A stretch of 63,916 nucleotides of DNA from Thermodesulfobacteriota bacterium. Lineage in GTDB: Bacteria > Desulfobacterota > WTBG01 > CAIYCZ01 > CAIRTM01. Made by a program: the position numbers and the translations under genes. The stretch is from contig JANQFE010000056.1 of the NCBI GenBank assembly GCA_028278025.1, forward strand, positions 1 to 63,916, written 5' to 3'. The notes below the pieces were generated by a model that saw nothing but the letters and a program-made list of their open reading frames with translations, searched no databases and was not told the origin of the DNA. This document shows positions 51,425 through 61,284 of this stretch, piece by piece (the stretch's first letter is position 1; every line of letters begins with the position of its first letter).

Positions 51425-54139
51425 ATGCAGAAATGTATTTTTTATGTTACGGCCTGTTTTTTAATGTTCATGATTTCAGGGTGTGCTTCTGTTCATAACA
51501 GGTCTGCGGAAAAAGATCTGAGCAGCACTCAGGACCTACAATCCGTGCGACCGGCAACAATACAGTCTGAGCGCAACAGGAGTACCCTTTTAGCGAAACA
51601 GTACCGGGAAGAACTCAGGCACAAAGAATCAACCCTCGGTCCTGATCATCCCGCAGTCGCTCTGGTGCTCAATGACTTTGCCGCGTTTCTTCTTGAGCAG
51701 GGTCAGTACCTGCAGGCAAAACTGCTGTTTGAACGGGCTCTGGCCATAGATGAAAAAGCATACGGGCCTGACCATGTAACAGCAGCACAAGACCTGAACA
51801 ATCTTGCCGGAGTTTTGTTTGCAATAGGTGAATACACCCGTGCAAAAACCCTGTATGAACACGCGTTAACGATCTATAAAGCCCAAAATGGATCCATGCA
51901 TACCACGGTTGCCCACTGTTTGAATAACCTGGCCCCGGTCTTTCAGGCTCTGGGGGAATACAGCCGGGCTGAAAGCTGTTTGGAGCGTGCTCTCGCAATA
52001 CATGCAAACACCTATGGTTCCGACCATCCTGAAGTTGCGCAGATGTTACATAACCTGGCAAGTCTTTATAAGGACATGGGGCAGTATTACCAGGCGGAAG
52101 ATTTATATAAACGGTCGCTTACTATTAAGAAACAAACATATGGTACACAGCACCCGGAAGTTGCCGCAACCCTGAATAATCTGGCAGGGGTCTATTTTGC
52201 CCAACAGGATTACACCCGGGCACAGGCCCTTTATAAGCGGGCCCTTGAGATTGACCTAAACACTTATGGTGACGGCCATCCTCGTACGGCAATTCGTTTG
52301 AACAATCTGGCAAAAGTATATTATGCAAAGGGTGATTACACACAGGCCCAAACCCTTTTAGAGGATGCATACTTTATTGCAGTGGAGATCAACCGTCCTG
52401 AAATTGTCTGGAGTGTCCAGTTTAATCTGGCGTGTCTCTCTAAGAAAAAACAGAATGTGTACGCTGCAATATTTTTTGGGAAACAGGCCGTAAACACGAT
52501 TCAGTCTTTACGGGCCGGCATGGCAACTGCAGAAGAATCCCTGCAATTCTCATTTCTGCACAACAAACTGCATGTGTATAGATTCCTGTCAGACCTGCTG
52601 GTTGACCTGGGGCGTCTGCCTGAGGCCCAGCAGGTGCTGGACATGCTCAAAGAAAGGGAATATTTCGATTTTCTGCTGCGCGGACCCGGCAGAGATGATG
52701 ACCGCATAACCACGGCATCATTTACCAGACAGGAAAGCAGCTTAGCTCAACGGTATCACGAGCTCAGCGATCATATAACCGTTCTGGGAAAAGAGATGTC
52801 CCGACTTAAAAAAAAGCTCCAAAAGGGTCTGAATGCAGAAGAAAATCAGCGCTACCGGCAGCTGAAAAACGACCTTCGTATTGCCCGCTATGCTTTCAGG
52901 AAACATCTCAGTGATATTTTAGAAGACCTTGGATCTGTCAGCAAAGAACGCTATGCAGACATTAAGATGAAACGGCTGGATAAACCCCGCAAATTGCAAC
53001 AGGCCCTTACAGAACTGGGGCATGGTGCGGTTGCTGTCCATTTTCTCATAACAGAAGACTGTTTGCGCATAATTCTGACCACCCCCGAGGTACAGATTGC
53101 ACGTGATTCTTGTATCTCGCAACAGGAACTGAACCGTAAAATTATGGCCTATCGCCGTATCCTGAGCAAACCGCGGCTTTCACCGTTTCAGATTGCCCAT
53201 GAACTGTATCAGATTGTTCTTGCTCCCATTGAGCCTGATCTTAAACAGGCCGGGGCCCAGACCTTGATGCTGGGTCTTGACGGGGCTTTGCGCTATATCC
53301 CCATCGCAGCCCTTTATGATGGAGAATCCTATGTAGTAGAGCGCTACCGGCTGGTCTTTTACACACCGGCCGGCGGGCTGGACATTAAGGACCACCCGGC
53401 ACAGCAATGGCAGGCCGGAGGATTCGGTTTGACCAGAGCGGTTGGGGGGCTGCAGCCCCTGCCCACAGTTCAGGCAGAGCTTGAAGGGATTGTGCGCTGC
53501 AACAATGCAGACAGAGACGGTATCCTGCCGGGAGTCATCTTCCTTGATGAAGCCTTTACGGTTGCATCCATGGAATCGGTCCTGGAACAGCACTATCCGG
53601 TAATCCACATTGCCAGCCATTTTGAACTGAACCCCGGCACAACCGAAAGCTCTCATTTGGTGCTTGGAGACGGCAGCATGCTGACACTGTCACAGATACA
53701 ACAGGATGATTATAATTTCGGCAGTGTTGAGCTGTTGACCCTTTCGGCCTGTAATACTGCTGTGGGCACCGTCAAATCAAACGGCAGTGAAATTGAAAGT
53801 TTCGGCACGCTGGCCCAGGACCAGGGTGCCAAGGCCGTACTTGCCACATTATGGCCGGTGCTGGACGAGAGCACAGGAGTTTTTATGCAGAATATGTACA
53901 GACACCGTGAAGCCGATAAAGGTGTGACCAAGGCAGAGGCCCTGCAGTATGCCCAGCTTCAGTTTATTAAGGGCATTACAACGACTGACCAAAAGACCGC
54001 TCATGGACATCAAACAGCTTTGTCGACCGGCGGCATTGAGAAAAGGGCTGAAGGAATTTCCTATACTCCCGATCCTCAATTGCCGTATGCCCATCCGTAC
54101 TACTGGGCCCCGTTTGTGCTGATTGGTAACTGGCTGTAG
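51425..54139 (+). CDS. TPR-CHAT protease lipoprotein
   Basis: 904 residues from ATG 51425, chosen because the signal peptide with lipobox (FLMFMISGC, Cys about 22) starts there. The frame runs open from 51284 only because R3d contains no stop. About six 42-residue TPRs of kinesin-light-chain type follow (50-310; NNLAGVYFAQQDYTRAQALY), a helical and coiled linker (330-590), then a caspase-like CHAT domain with His in VIHIASHFELN and Cys in LTLSACNTAVG, followed by GAKAVLATLWPV. It should cut a specific protein in the envelope. The stop codon TAG is the first triplet of repeat R2c. Confidence 0.93.
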   Translation: MQKCIFYVTACFLMFMISGCASVHNRSAEKDLSSTQDLQSVRPATIQSERNRSTLLAKQYREELRHKESTLGPDHPAVALVLNDFAAFLLEQGQYLQAKLLFERALAIDEKAYGPDHVTAAQDLNNLAGVLFAIGEYTRAKTLYEHALTIYKAQNGSMHTTVAHCLNNLAPVFQALGEYSRAESCLERALAIHANTYGSDHPEVAQMLHNLASLYKDMGQYYQAEDLYKRSLTIKKQTYGTQHPEVAATLNNLAGVYFAQQDYTRAQALYKRALEIDLNTYGDGHPRTAIRLNNLAKVYYAKGDYTQAQTLLEDAYFIAVEINRPEIVWSVQFNLACLSKKKQNVYAAIFFGKQAVNTIQSLRAGMATAEESLQFSFLHNKLHVYRFLSDLLVDLGRLPEAQQVLDMLKEREYFDFLLRGPGRDDDRITTASFTRQESSLAQRYHELSDHITVLGKEMSRLKKKLQKGLNAEENQRYRQLKNDLRIARYAFRKHLSDILEDLGSVSKERYADIKMKRLDKPRKLQQALTELGHGAVAVHFLITEDCLRIILTTPEVQIARDSCISQQELNRKIMAYRRILSKPRLSPFQIAHELYQIVLAPIEPDLKQAGAQTLMLGLDGALRYIPIAALYDGESYVVERYRLVFYTPAGGLDIKDHPAQQWQAGGFGLTRAVGGLQPLPTVQAELEGIVRCNNADRDGILPGVIFLDEAFTVASMESVLEQHYPVIHIASHFELNPGTTESSHLVLGDGSMLTLSQIQQDDYNFGSVELLTLSACNTAVGTVKSNGSEIESFGTLAQDQGAKAVLATLWPVLDESTGVFMQNMYRHREADKGVTKAEALQYAQLQFIKGITTTDQKTAHGHQTALSTGGIEKRAEGISYTPDPQLPYAHPYYWAPFVLIGNWL

Positions 54140-54277
54140 TACATTAGGACAATTAAAATTGGGCTTGGGCTCGCACCTGCTTGTTTACTGCAGGCAACAT
54201 GCTCGCTGGAACGACTATTATATTATAGTTCAGGCTGAGGCTCGCACTGCCCTTGCGGCACAAACAGGTGCGAGCGA
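54137..54277 (-). repeat. R2 repeat, truncated copy c
   Basis: About 140 bp, inverted relative to copies a and b. Begins with TAGTACATTAGGACAATT and contains GGGCTCGCACCTGCTTG, the core reversed (CATGCTCGCTGGAACGA) and AAACAGGTGCGAGC, after which the far end is missing. Its first three bases are the stop codon of the TPR-CHAT gene. Confidence 0.8.
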
Positions 54278-54407
54278 TGCACTTTGTTTTAAACACAGGG
54301 ACTCTTTTGCGAGCATATAGCCCGCAGCAATCACACCCACATCTTTGCGCAGATGATCTCCGTGTGAAGTGGCAGTAGGCAGCAGCAGAAAACCGAAAAC
54401 AAGAAAG

Positions 54408-56438
54408 ATGAAAAAAGATAATAAACATACTTATACGTTGATTGTGCGAATCGCTGTGATCCTTTTTTGTTTAACGGGATTCTACTGTATGGGTCACTCT
54501 CTCAGCGCTTGTGCCGTAAAAAAGGGTCCTGTATATAAAAAAAACGGCAGGCTGTATGGAAAGACAGACGCAGTATTCAAGTCGCAATGGGACGACTATT
54601 ACAGGCGGGGACTCTCATACAGTGAGGGTGGTTACTGGGAAGAGGCCGCTGCTGATTTTTTAACGGCGATTACAAAACGCCCTGCTGACCAGCGACGCGC
54701 ACGCACCTATGGTATGCATCTGATTGACTATTTCCCCAACAGAGAACTGGGGATTGCGTATTATAACCTTGACAGGTTTGAAGAAGCCATAGCAGCCCTT
54801 GAAACATCACTGCAATCGGTTGAAACCGCCAAAGCTAAATACTATCTCAACAAAGCGCGCAAAGCCTGGCTTGTGCAGACCCGGCTGGACACCAAACCGC
54901 CTACTATTGCTGTGGTGTATCCGCCTCAGGATTATATAACCAATGATTTTGCGGTGACAATAAAGGGGACTGCCCGTGATAATTATTATGTTTCAAAAAT
55001 CATCTACAATGGAGAATCCTCCAGCCTGGAGCTTTCCAAAGAACAGGTCGTATTTCAGAAAGAATATCCGCTCAGCCGGGGCCCCAACACTATAACCCTT
55101 CAGTCGGAAGATATTCTGGGGAAAACATCTGCACCGGCGGCCCTTCGCATACGTGCCGATAGAACAGGACCTCTGCTGGTATTGCAGGTGACAATGAATA
55201 CCGGGGGGGAAGTTACCGTTACAGGAACTGCTTATGACACATCCGGTCTGAGGGTGATCAGACTGAATAACAAACAGAAAGCCGTGAATAAACTACAGCG
55301 GGCAGTTTTCAGCGCGACATGTGATGCTGCTATCCTTTCCGGTACAGGCATTGACTATGAGGCCCACGACATTGCGGGCAATAAAACCAGCGGTCGTATT
55401 TATATGGAGATGTTGCGGGGTGAAACCGCAGGTCCCAATATCACTCTTGGGGGACTCAAAGACGGATTGACTACGTTTCTGGATACCCTGACTATTCAGG
55501 GCCTGGTGTCTTCTCGGGACAGTCTGAGCACACTTGTGCTCAACAGGCATGTGCTGTTTTCACGGGATGATGCAATAATGCGGGATGTTTTTTCGGATTC
55601 TCTGGATTCCGGTGGGCACGTATTGCTGGCCTTCAGCAAAAAGATACTGCTGCATCACGAAAAAAATCATATTTCGGTTTCTGTTGCCGATACTGAGGGA
55701 AAAAGTGCTGAGCAGTCTCTGGTCCTGCTAAAAAAAATACCCTTTGTAAAAGATATTTCTGCTCGCCTGTCTGTAGCTGTTTTGCCTTTTAAAGAAAAGA
55801 GCTCCACCCAAAATGAATTATCAGCTTACACGCAAACAGTACTTATAACAGCTCTGCAAAGCCAGAAGCGCTTTAATGTTATAGAAAAAGCAGCAGGCAG
55901 CAGGGTGCTGCAGCAGCAAAAAATACGTGAGCCCGTCTCTGATTTGAGTACTGCTGCACGCCTTGGACGGCTTTTGGGTACAGATGCTGTTTTGATAGGT
56001 GCAATCACAACAGCTGCACATGCGGTCGGGATTGATGCAAGACTGATTGACTCGGAAACCGCACAGGTGCTGGCTGAAAAGGATGTATACTGGGAGGAGC
56101 CCCACATTACCGCACAAAGAGAATCAATAGACCGATTGGCGTATAAATTCAAGGAACACTTTCCTTTGTGTGAGGGTGCTGTTTTGGAATGCAACTCTGA
56201 TGAAGCTGTTATAAATATCGGACACAGGCAATCTATCAAGCCGGGCATGCGGTTTCTGGCATTTCAGGAAACAGAACCGGCAAAGCAACCCGGCTGTGAT
56301 ATTGATTTAGGGCGGAATACAATTGTTCAGGCCCTAGTGTATACAAAAATTGTTAATCCTGATTCTTCTTTGACAGCAATTAAAAAAATATTCTCAGCCC
56401 CTGGGGTGCAGCCGGGCCATAAGGTGATAACAAAATGA
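54408..56438 (+). CDS. Exported TPR / FlgO-like lipoprotein-type protein
   Basis: 676 residues from ATG 54408 (AAGAAAG before it); the GTG at 54369 has no ribosome site. N-terminal signal/membrane helix with CMGHSLSAC. TPR-like segment (about 60-155; YYRRGLSYSEGGYWEEAAADF), two beta domains (about 160-460), then a FlgO/CsgG-like domain: LSVAVLPFKEKS, TALQSQKRFNVIEKAAG, ARLGRLLGTDAVLIGAI, VGIDARLIDSETAQVLAEK. This domain is typical of periplasmic lipoproteins at the outer membrane. It overlaps the next gene by four bases, so it is coupled to the outer-membrane barrel. Confidence 0.75.
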   Translation: MKKDNKHTYTLIVRIAVILFCLTGFYCMGHSLSACAVKKGPVYKKNGRLYGKTDAVFKSQWDDYYRRGLSYSEGGYWEEAAADFLTAITKRPADQRRARTYGMHLIDYFPNRELGIAYYNLDRFEEAIAALETSLQSVETAKAKYYLNKARKAWLVQTRLDTKPPTIAVVYPPQDYITNDFAVTIKGTARDNYYVSKIIYNGESSSLELSKEQVVFQKEYPLSRGPNTITLQSEDILGKTSAPAALRIRADRTGPLLVLQVTMNTGGEVTVTGTAYDTSGLRVIRLNNKQKAVNKLQRAVFSATCDAAILSGTGIDYEAHDIAGNKTSGRIYMEMLRGETAGPNITLGGLKDGLTTFLDTLTIQGLVSSRDSLSTLVLNRHVLFSRDDAIMRDVFSDSLDSGGHVLLAFSKKILLHHEKNHISVSVADTEGKSAEQSLVLLKKIPFVKDISARLSVAVLPFKEKSSTQNELSAYTQTVLITALQSQKRFNVIEKAAGSRVLQQQKIREPVSDLSTAARLGRLLGTDAVLIGAITTAAHAVGIDARLIDSETAQVLAEKDVYWEEPHITAQRESIDRLAYKFKEHFPLCEGAVLECNSDEAVINIGHRQSIKPGMRFLAFQETEPAKQPGCDIDLGRNTIVQALVYTKIVNPDSSLTAIKKIFSAPGVQPGHKVITK

Positions 56439-57808
56439 CAAAGCGGGGATGTATTGCCGGACATTTTATTGGATATGTGTTGATTGTACTTATCTGCCGG
56501 GAGGCTATGCCGCAAAATGCCGCTGCCCAGTACATACCCCAGCAGATTACGATCGGTTCATCTCCAAACCCGGTAGGCTCCGGTGCCCGTGCAGTCGGGA
56601 TGGGGGGTGCCTTTATTGCAGTAGCAGACGATGCAACGGCCGCCTCATGGAACCCGGGGGGCCTGAGCCAGCTTAAACGACCCGAAATATCCTTTGCCCT
56701 TTCTCTGTTCAGCCGCCGGGAAGAGTATACCTCCCGGCAGCACCCTGAAATAAACGGAATGCAAAAAACTTTAACAAGAGAACTCAACTATATGAGCATG
56801 GCCTATCCGTTTGAACTCTTTCAGCGCAACATGATTGTTTCCTTGAACTACCAGCGACTCTATGAGTTTGACCGCGAGATACAAACCGATTTTTTTACCA
56901 AGTCATTCAGCTATGCCACAAAATCGTTTACACGCATTTTACAGAAAATTGATTTTGACCAGGAAGGGGCCCTGAAGGCCATCTCTCCGGCTTTTGCTAT
57001 AGAAATAACGTCTTCATTTTCATTCGGTATGACCTTTAATTTCTGGACCGACCATCTGTTCTGGAGTAACGGCTGGACGTCGAACACGGTGGTCAAAGGA
57101 CATATATCAAACCCGAACGTGTCTCCCGTGAAATTCATATCAAAGGAACATGACCGCTACCATGATTTTACCGGATTTAATATGCATATTGGGTTTCTGT
57201 GGCGGCCAAACAGCCGTATCACACTAGGTGCTGTTGTAAAAACGCCATTTACTGCGAGCATAAAACACGACCAGACAATCCGTACTACCATGAAATATGC
57301 TAACGGAACCGTCACCAGTGGAAAGGTGCGCATAAAAGAGAATGTTGATCTTGACATGCCCATCTCCTATGGGCTGGGAGTGGCGATACGATTTTCAGAC
57401 ACCTTCACAATGGCGCTGGACATTTACAGGACTGAATGGTCGCAGTTTATCCTGGAGGACGGCAACGGCACGCGTGTGAGCCCTATTACCGGGGAATCCT
57501 CACACCAGAGTCATATTCATGCCACCCATCAGGTAAGACTCGGTGCTGAGTATCTGTTTATACTGACTAAAACGATTATTCCGCTGCGCTGCGGACTGTT
57601 TTACGATCCGGAGCCTTCCAGAAAAAATCCGGAAGACTTCTGGGGGTTTTCAATCGGTACGGGTATCACTATCAAGAATGCAGTGTTTGATTTTGCCTAC
57701 CAGTTTCGCTTTGGTAACAATGTGGAAGGCGAAGTGCTGGATCTGCCCACAGCAGATGCGGATGTGACCCAGCATCTTTTCATGGCTTCTGTAATTTTGT
57801 ATTTTTAA
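56435..57808 (+). CDS. Outer-membrane barrel protein (OmpP1/FadL/PorV-like)
   Basis: 457 residues. Signal peptide ending around AAAQ. The N-terminal hatch-like block GSSPNPVGSGARAVGMGGAFIAVADDATAASWNPGG (given here in part: GARAVGMGGAFIAVADDA) is the hallmark of FadL/PorV-like proteins. Then amphipathic strands and a C-terminal aromatic strand (HLFMASVILYF). FadL moves hydrophobic compounds; PorV helps type IX-secreted proteins. Here it lies between the FlgO-like and the caspase-like secreted protein, which may mean it serves their export or anchoring. Confidence 0.85.
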   Translation: MTKRGCIAGHFIGYVLIVLICREAMPQNAAAQYIPQQITIGSSPNPVGSGARAVGMGGAFIAVADDATAASWNPGGLSQLKRPEISFALSLFSRREEYTSRQHPEINGMQKTLTRELNYMSMAYPFELFQRNMIVSLNYQRLYEFDREIQTDFFTKSFSYATKSFTRILQKIDFDQEGALKAISPAFAIEITSSFSFGMTFNFWTDHLFWSNGWTSNTVVKGHISNPNVSPVKFISKEHDRYHDFTGFNMHIGFLWRPNSRITLGAVVKTPFTASIKHDQTIRTTMKYANGTVTSGKVRIKENVDLDMPISYGLGVAIRFSDTFTMALDIYRTEWSQFILEDGNGTRVSPITGESSHQSHIHATHQVRLGAEYLFILTKTIIPLRCGLFYDPEPSRKNPEDFWGFSIGTGITIKNAVFDFAYQFRFGNNVEGEVLDLPTADADVTQHLFMASVILYF

Positions 57809-57900
57809 CGGATGGATAAACAAATTTACGGGTTAGATACATGTTTCGTTTGAATAATTAGTTTAAGCTTAGTAAAATAGCGGGCAGGAAAATCTTCACC

Positions 57901-60900
57901 GTGTCTAATGATAGTAAGTACAACAATAACATCATGAAAAAGCTTCAAACACATTCTGATTGCTATGTAATGCATAACAGACTTCTGCCGGCGTATGTAC
58001 TTATCATGATACTTTTTGTAGTATCAGTCGGCATCACGCAGGCCCAACAAGCAGCTGATGAAAATATGCAGAGAGCAGACTTTACAGGATGTGTACCTGT
58101 ACCTGTTAAAAACGACCTCCCGGTGCATGTTAAATTCACCGATACTTCAGTTGGTGAACCGGTCAGGTGGGCCTGGGACTTTGGTGACGGCGGATACAGC
58201 TATGAGCCGAACCCCCTGTATAAATACTATGCAGAGGGGTGTTGCTATACGGTCAGCCTTACAGTTGATTTTGCTGGCGGCACCACAGACACGGTCATTA
58301 AAGAGGACTGTGTCTGTATCGGCGAATGCCCGCCAAAGCTCATAATCGAGCCGACCGACCTGCAGGTTGATTATGGTGCCGGTACAGCCTATGTACTTGT
58401 TAGTAACGGAGGCCTTGGGGATATGGACTGGGTGGCATCTGTTACCCAGGGAGGTTACTGGCTCACAATTGATTCAGGCGAATCGGGAGCAAATGCAGGA
58501 ATCATTGAGGTGTCATATTCGGCAAACCCCTTTTTCACTGCTCGCGAAGGGATAGTAAAAGTCGTTTCCGCAGCAGCAGCAGATGTTAAAGAAATTACCA
58601 TACATCAGGCTGCCAGAACCGGTGGGAGCACCTCGATCACCTGCACCCTTTCTGATGACGTGACGGTAATAGGGATACCGGTTACGGTGAGCGGTACTGT
58701 TACTACAGCTGATGGTGCCGCTGTATTGAATGCACAGGTAGAGATAACTGAAATTTTACCGGATGGTACTAACGTACAGGAGTCTACCCAAACAACAAGT
58801 GAGGGGAAGTATGAAATTACGTTACTGCCCGGTCAAATCGGCACCTGGCTGATTGAGGCATCCTGGCAGGGTGACCAGCATTATGATGGGGCCGGCAGCC
58901 CGCAGAAGAAACTGATTGTCTCAAAGGCCGGCACAAAATTATCATTGAACCTCTCCTCAAAGAGCATTGCAGTCGGGGGTACGGTAACGGCCAGAGGAGC
59001 TCTGGGCACTGTCCCCTATACCACCCGGCCCCGAAGCAATATGGACATAGTACTTGAAATCATCCCGCCCGGTGCTGCTTCCGTTATTACACAAGAAACT
59101 ATAACTAACAGCAGCGGAGAATACGTTTTTTCTGATTTAAAGGTGTTTGATGAACCCGGTGAATGGGTTATACAAGCTGTTTTCAACGGTAATCAATCCT
59201 ACGATACAACCTTTTCCGAAAAAGAAAAAGTAAATGTATATGAGGCCGGACAGACCGGTTATGCAATTCTGGTTCAGGGCAACATTGAGAGCGAGGAAGG
59301 AATTGAAACACACCGCAAAACCATAGGGACGGTTTATAACATACTGTCTCAGAGAAATATTTTACAGGATAATATAAAAGTATTTGGGGACGGTCTTGCC
59401 GGCAATATTGATCATGCAATGCCTACCAGGCAGAGTATTGAATCGGCAATCGCCCAGTGGGCATACTCAAAGATGAGTAGGGGACCGGCTCCGCTCTATA
59501 TTGTCTTACTGGGTCATGGAAACGTAGAGAAATTTCATATATATCCTGAAATTATCATTCCTTCAGACCTTGATGCATGGCTCACCGGTCTGGAAGCAAA
59601 GCTTCAGCTGCAAAGCTATGATTTTGAAAAGAACCCCGTATGTATTCTCATAGGCACATGCGCGTCCGGGAGCTTCATCCCAGGTATTTCAAAAACAGGA
59701 AGGGCCGTCATGACAAGTGCTGCCGACAACGAAAGCGCTGTACGTGGACCGCTTGAAGAAGACGGTACGCGGGAAGGATCATATTTTTTAAGTGAGTTTT
59801 TTAGAAACACAGCCCGTGGTAAGAGTCTTAAAGAAAGCTTTGAGGATACCACCGCAGTTATTGAAGAGTGGACTAAAGACCCATCTTCCGGGAGCAGCGT
59901 TAATGCAGCATACAGGGACAGCGCCCGGCAGCATCCCCTTATTGACGACAATGGAGATGGGCAGGGCAACAATATTACTTCAGCAATTGCCGGTGAGGAC
60001 GGCTCTGCGGTCATGTATCAGTATCTGGGGACATCAAGCCTGACCGGACAGCTGGAGATTGTAGCAGTATCTCCACACATAACACTCAGCCCGACAGATT
60101 CGCTCCCCATCCTTTGGATAGAAGTAAGTGATCCATCGCTGGTTGAGACGATCCGGCTTGAGATCAAACCCCCTGATTTTACCTACCCTGATGTAGATAT
60201 ATCCGAGCAAATTGAGATGGAGGGTGTTGTCAGTGTCCTCTATAATCCGGATAATGTTGAAGGCCGGAAGTTCTTTTTTGATCAATACGGTACCTGTGAT
60301 TTTTCGGAACCGGGTACATATGAGATATTTTATTTTGTGAAAGATACTCCTGATAAAAAAATCCTCCAGCCTCACAAAACATTTGTGTACAGAACAATAA
60401 GTACTAACCGGCCTCCTGAAGCGTTTAGCCTGGTGGCCCCCTCCGACAAAGCAGAACTTAATAATTCTCCGGTTCTGTTTGACTGGGAAACAGCCTCTGA
60501 TCCTGATGGTGATCCGCTAACATATTCATTTTATATCAGCGAAGACACATCATTTAAAAACCCGGTTGTCATAATAGACGGAATTGAAACCAGTTCCGTC
60601 GTTATTGATATCGGCAGCCGACTGCAAGACGGTAACACCTACTACTGGAAGGCGGCTGCGGTCGACAGTTTCGGCGGGACTACCGATTCAGAACAAATAT
60701 GGAGTTTTTATAAGGATTTCAACAATATTGTCCTTGGTCTTTTAGAGGGATATGTGACTGATGCTGCTAGCGCAGAACCACTGTCCGATGTAAAGATTAG
60801 AAGTAATTGTGGCGCAGAAGCCTTCAGTGATAATGGAATTTTTTGGCTGCCCTGTGTTGAGGGTTCCTATACCGGCTCTGCCGCTTATGACGGGTATAAA

Positions 60901-61284
60901 ACAGAGTGGTTTAATTTTACCATTATAGCCGGCGCTACCACCTATATTGATGTTCCCATGCAGAAAGGATCAGATCCGGAACCCGATAATGCTACCTTCA
61001 CTGCAATCCCGTTTAACAAACGGGTTGTCCTACAGTGGGTCACAGATTCTGAGATCGCCCATGCCGGTTTTAACCTCTTTCGGGCAGAAGCACAAGAAGG
61101 GGAGTATGTACAGATAAATGATGCATTACTCTCCACCCAAGGGACTGAGTATGAGTTTGTTGATGCGGAAGTGGAGAATAGGAGGACGTATTACTACAAA
61201 CTTGAGGATGTGGATGTTATTGGCATGTCGACTATGCATGGCCCGGTGAGTGCGACACCACGATTTATATATGGGGACAACTGA
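57901..61284 (+). CDS. Large secreted protein with PKD, BACON and caspase/legumain-like peptidase domains
   Basis: 1127 residues (GTG start; ATG at 57934 is an alternative). Order: signal peptide (about 30-50), PKD domain (WAWDFGDGGYSYEPNP, 60-140), BACON-like domain (145-240), two Ig/CNA-like domains (245-450), clan CD cysteine peptidase with His about 539 (YIVLLGHGN) and Cys about 587 (ILIGTCASG), an FN3-like domain (SPVLFDWETASDPDGDPLTY, about 840-940), a CarboxypepD-regulatory-like domain (945-1020) and a final FN3-type domain (VVLQWVTDSEIAHAGFNLFR). A second caspase-fold protease in the same cluster as CHAT. Confidence 0.85.
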   Translation: MSNDSKYNNNIMKKLQTHSDCYVMHNRLLPAYVLIMILFVVSVGITQAQQAADENMQRADFTGCVPVPVKNDLPVHVKFTDTSVGEPVRWAWDFGDGGYSYEPNPLYKYYAEGCCYTVSLTVDFAGGTTDTVIKEDCVCIGECPPKLIIEPTDLQVDYGAGTAYVLVSNGGLGDMDWVASVTQGGYWLTIDSGESGANAGIIEVSYSANPFFTAREGIVKVVSAAAADVKEITIHQAARTGGSTSITCTLSDDVTVIGIPVTVSGTVTTADGAAVLNAQVEITEILPDGTNVQESTQTTSEGKYEITLLPGQIGTWLIEASWQGDQHYDGAGSPQKKLIVSKAGTKLSLNLSSKSIAVGGTVTARGALGTVPYTTRPRSNMDIVLEIIPPGAASVITQETITNSSGEYVFSDLKVFDEPGEWVIQAVFNGNQSYDTTFSEKEKVNVYEAGQTGYAILVQGNIESEEGIETHRKTIGTVYNILSQRNILQDNIKVFGDGLAGNIDHAMPTRQSIESAIAQWAYSKMSRGPAPLYIVLLGHGNVEKFHIYPEIIIPSDLDAWLTGLEAKLQLQSYDFEKNPVCILIGTCASGSFIPGISKTGRAVMTSAADNESAVRGPLEEDGTREGSYFLSEFFRNTARGKSLKESFEDTTAVIEEWTKDPSSGSSVNAAYRDSARQHPLIDDNGDGQGNNITSAIAGEDGSAVMYQYLGTSSLTGQLEIVAVSPHITLSPTDSLPILWIEVSDPSLVETIRLEIKPPDFTYPDVDISEQIEMEGVVSVLYNPDNVEGRKFFFDQYGTCDFSEPGTYEIFYFVKDTPDKKILQPHKTFVYRTISTNRPPEAFSLVAPSDKAELNNSPVLFDWETASDPDGDPLTYSFYISEDTSFKNPVVIIDGIETSSVVIDIGSRLQDGNTYYWKAAAVDSFGGTTDSEQIWSFYKDFNNIVLGLLEGYVTDAASAEPLSDVKIRSNCGAEAFSDNGIFWLPCVEGSYTGSAAYDGYKTEWFNFTIIAGATTYIDVPMQKGSDPEPDNATFTAIPFNKRVVLQWVTDSEIAHAGFNLFRAEAQEGEYVQINDALLSTQGTEYEFVDAEVENRRTYYYKLEDVDVIGMSTMHGPVSATPRFIYGDN

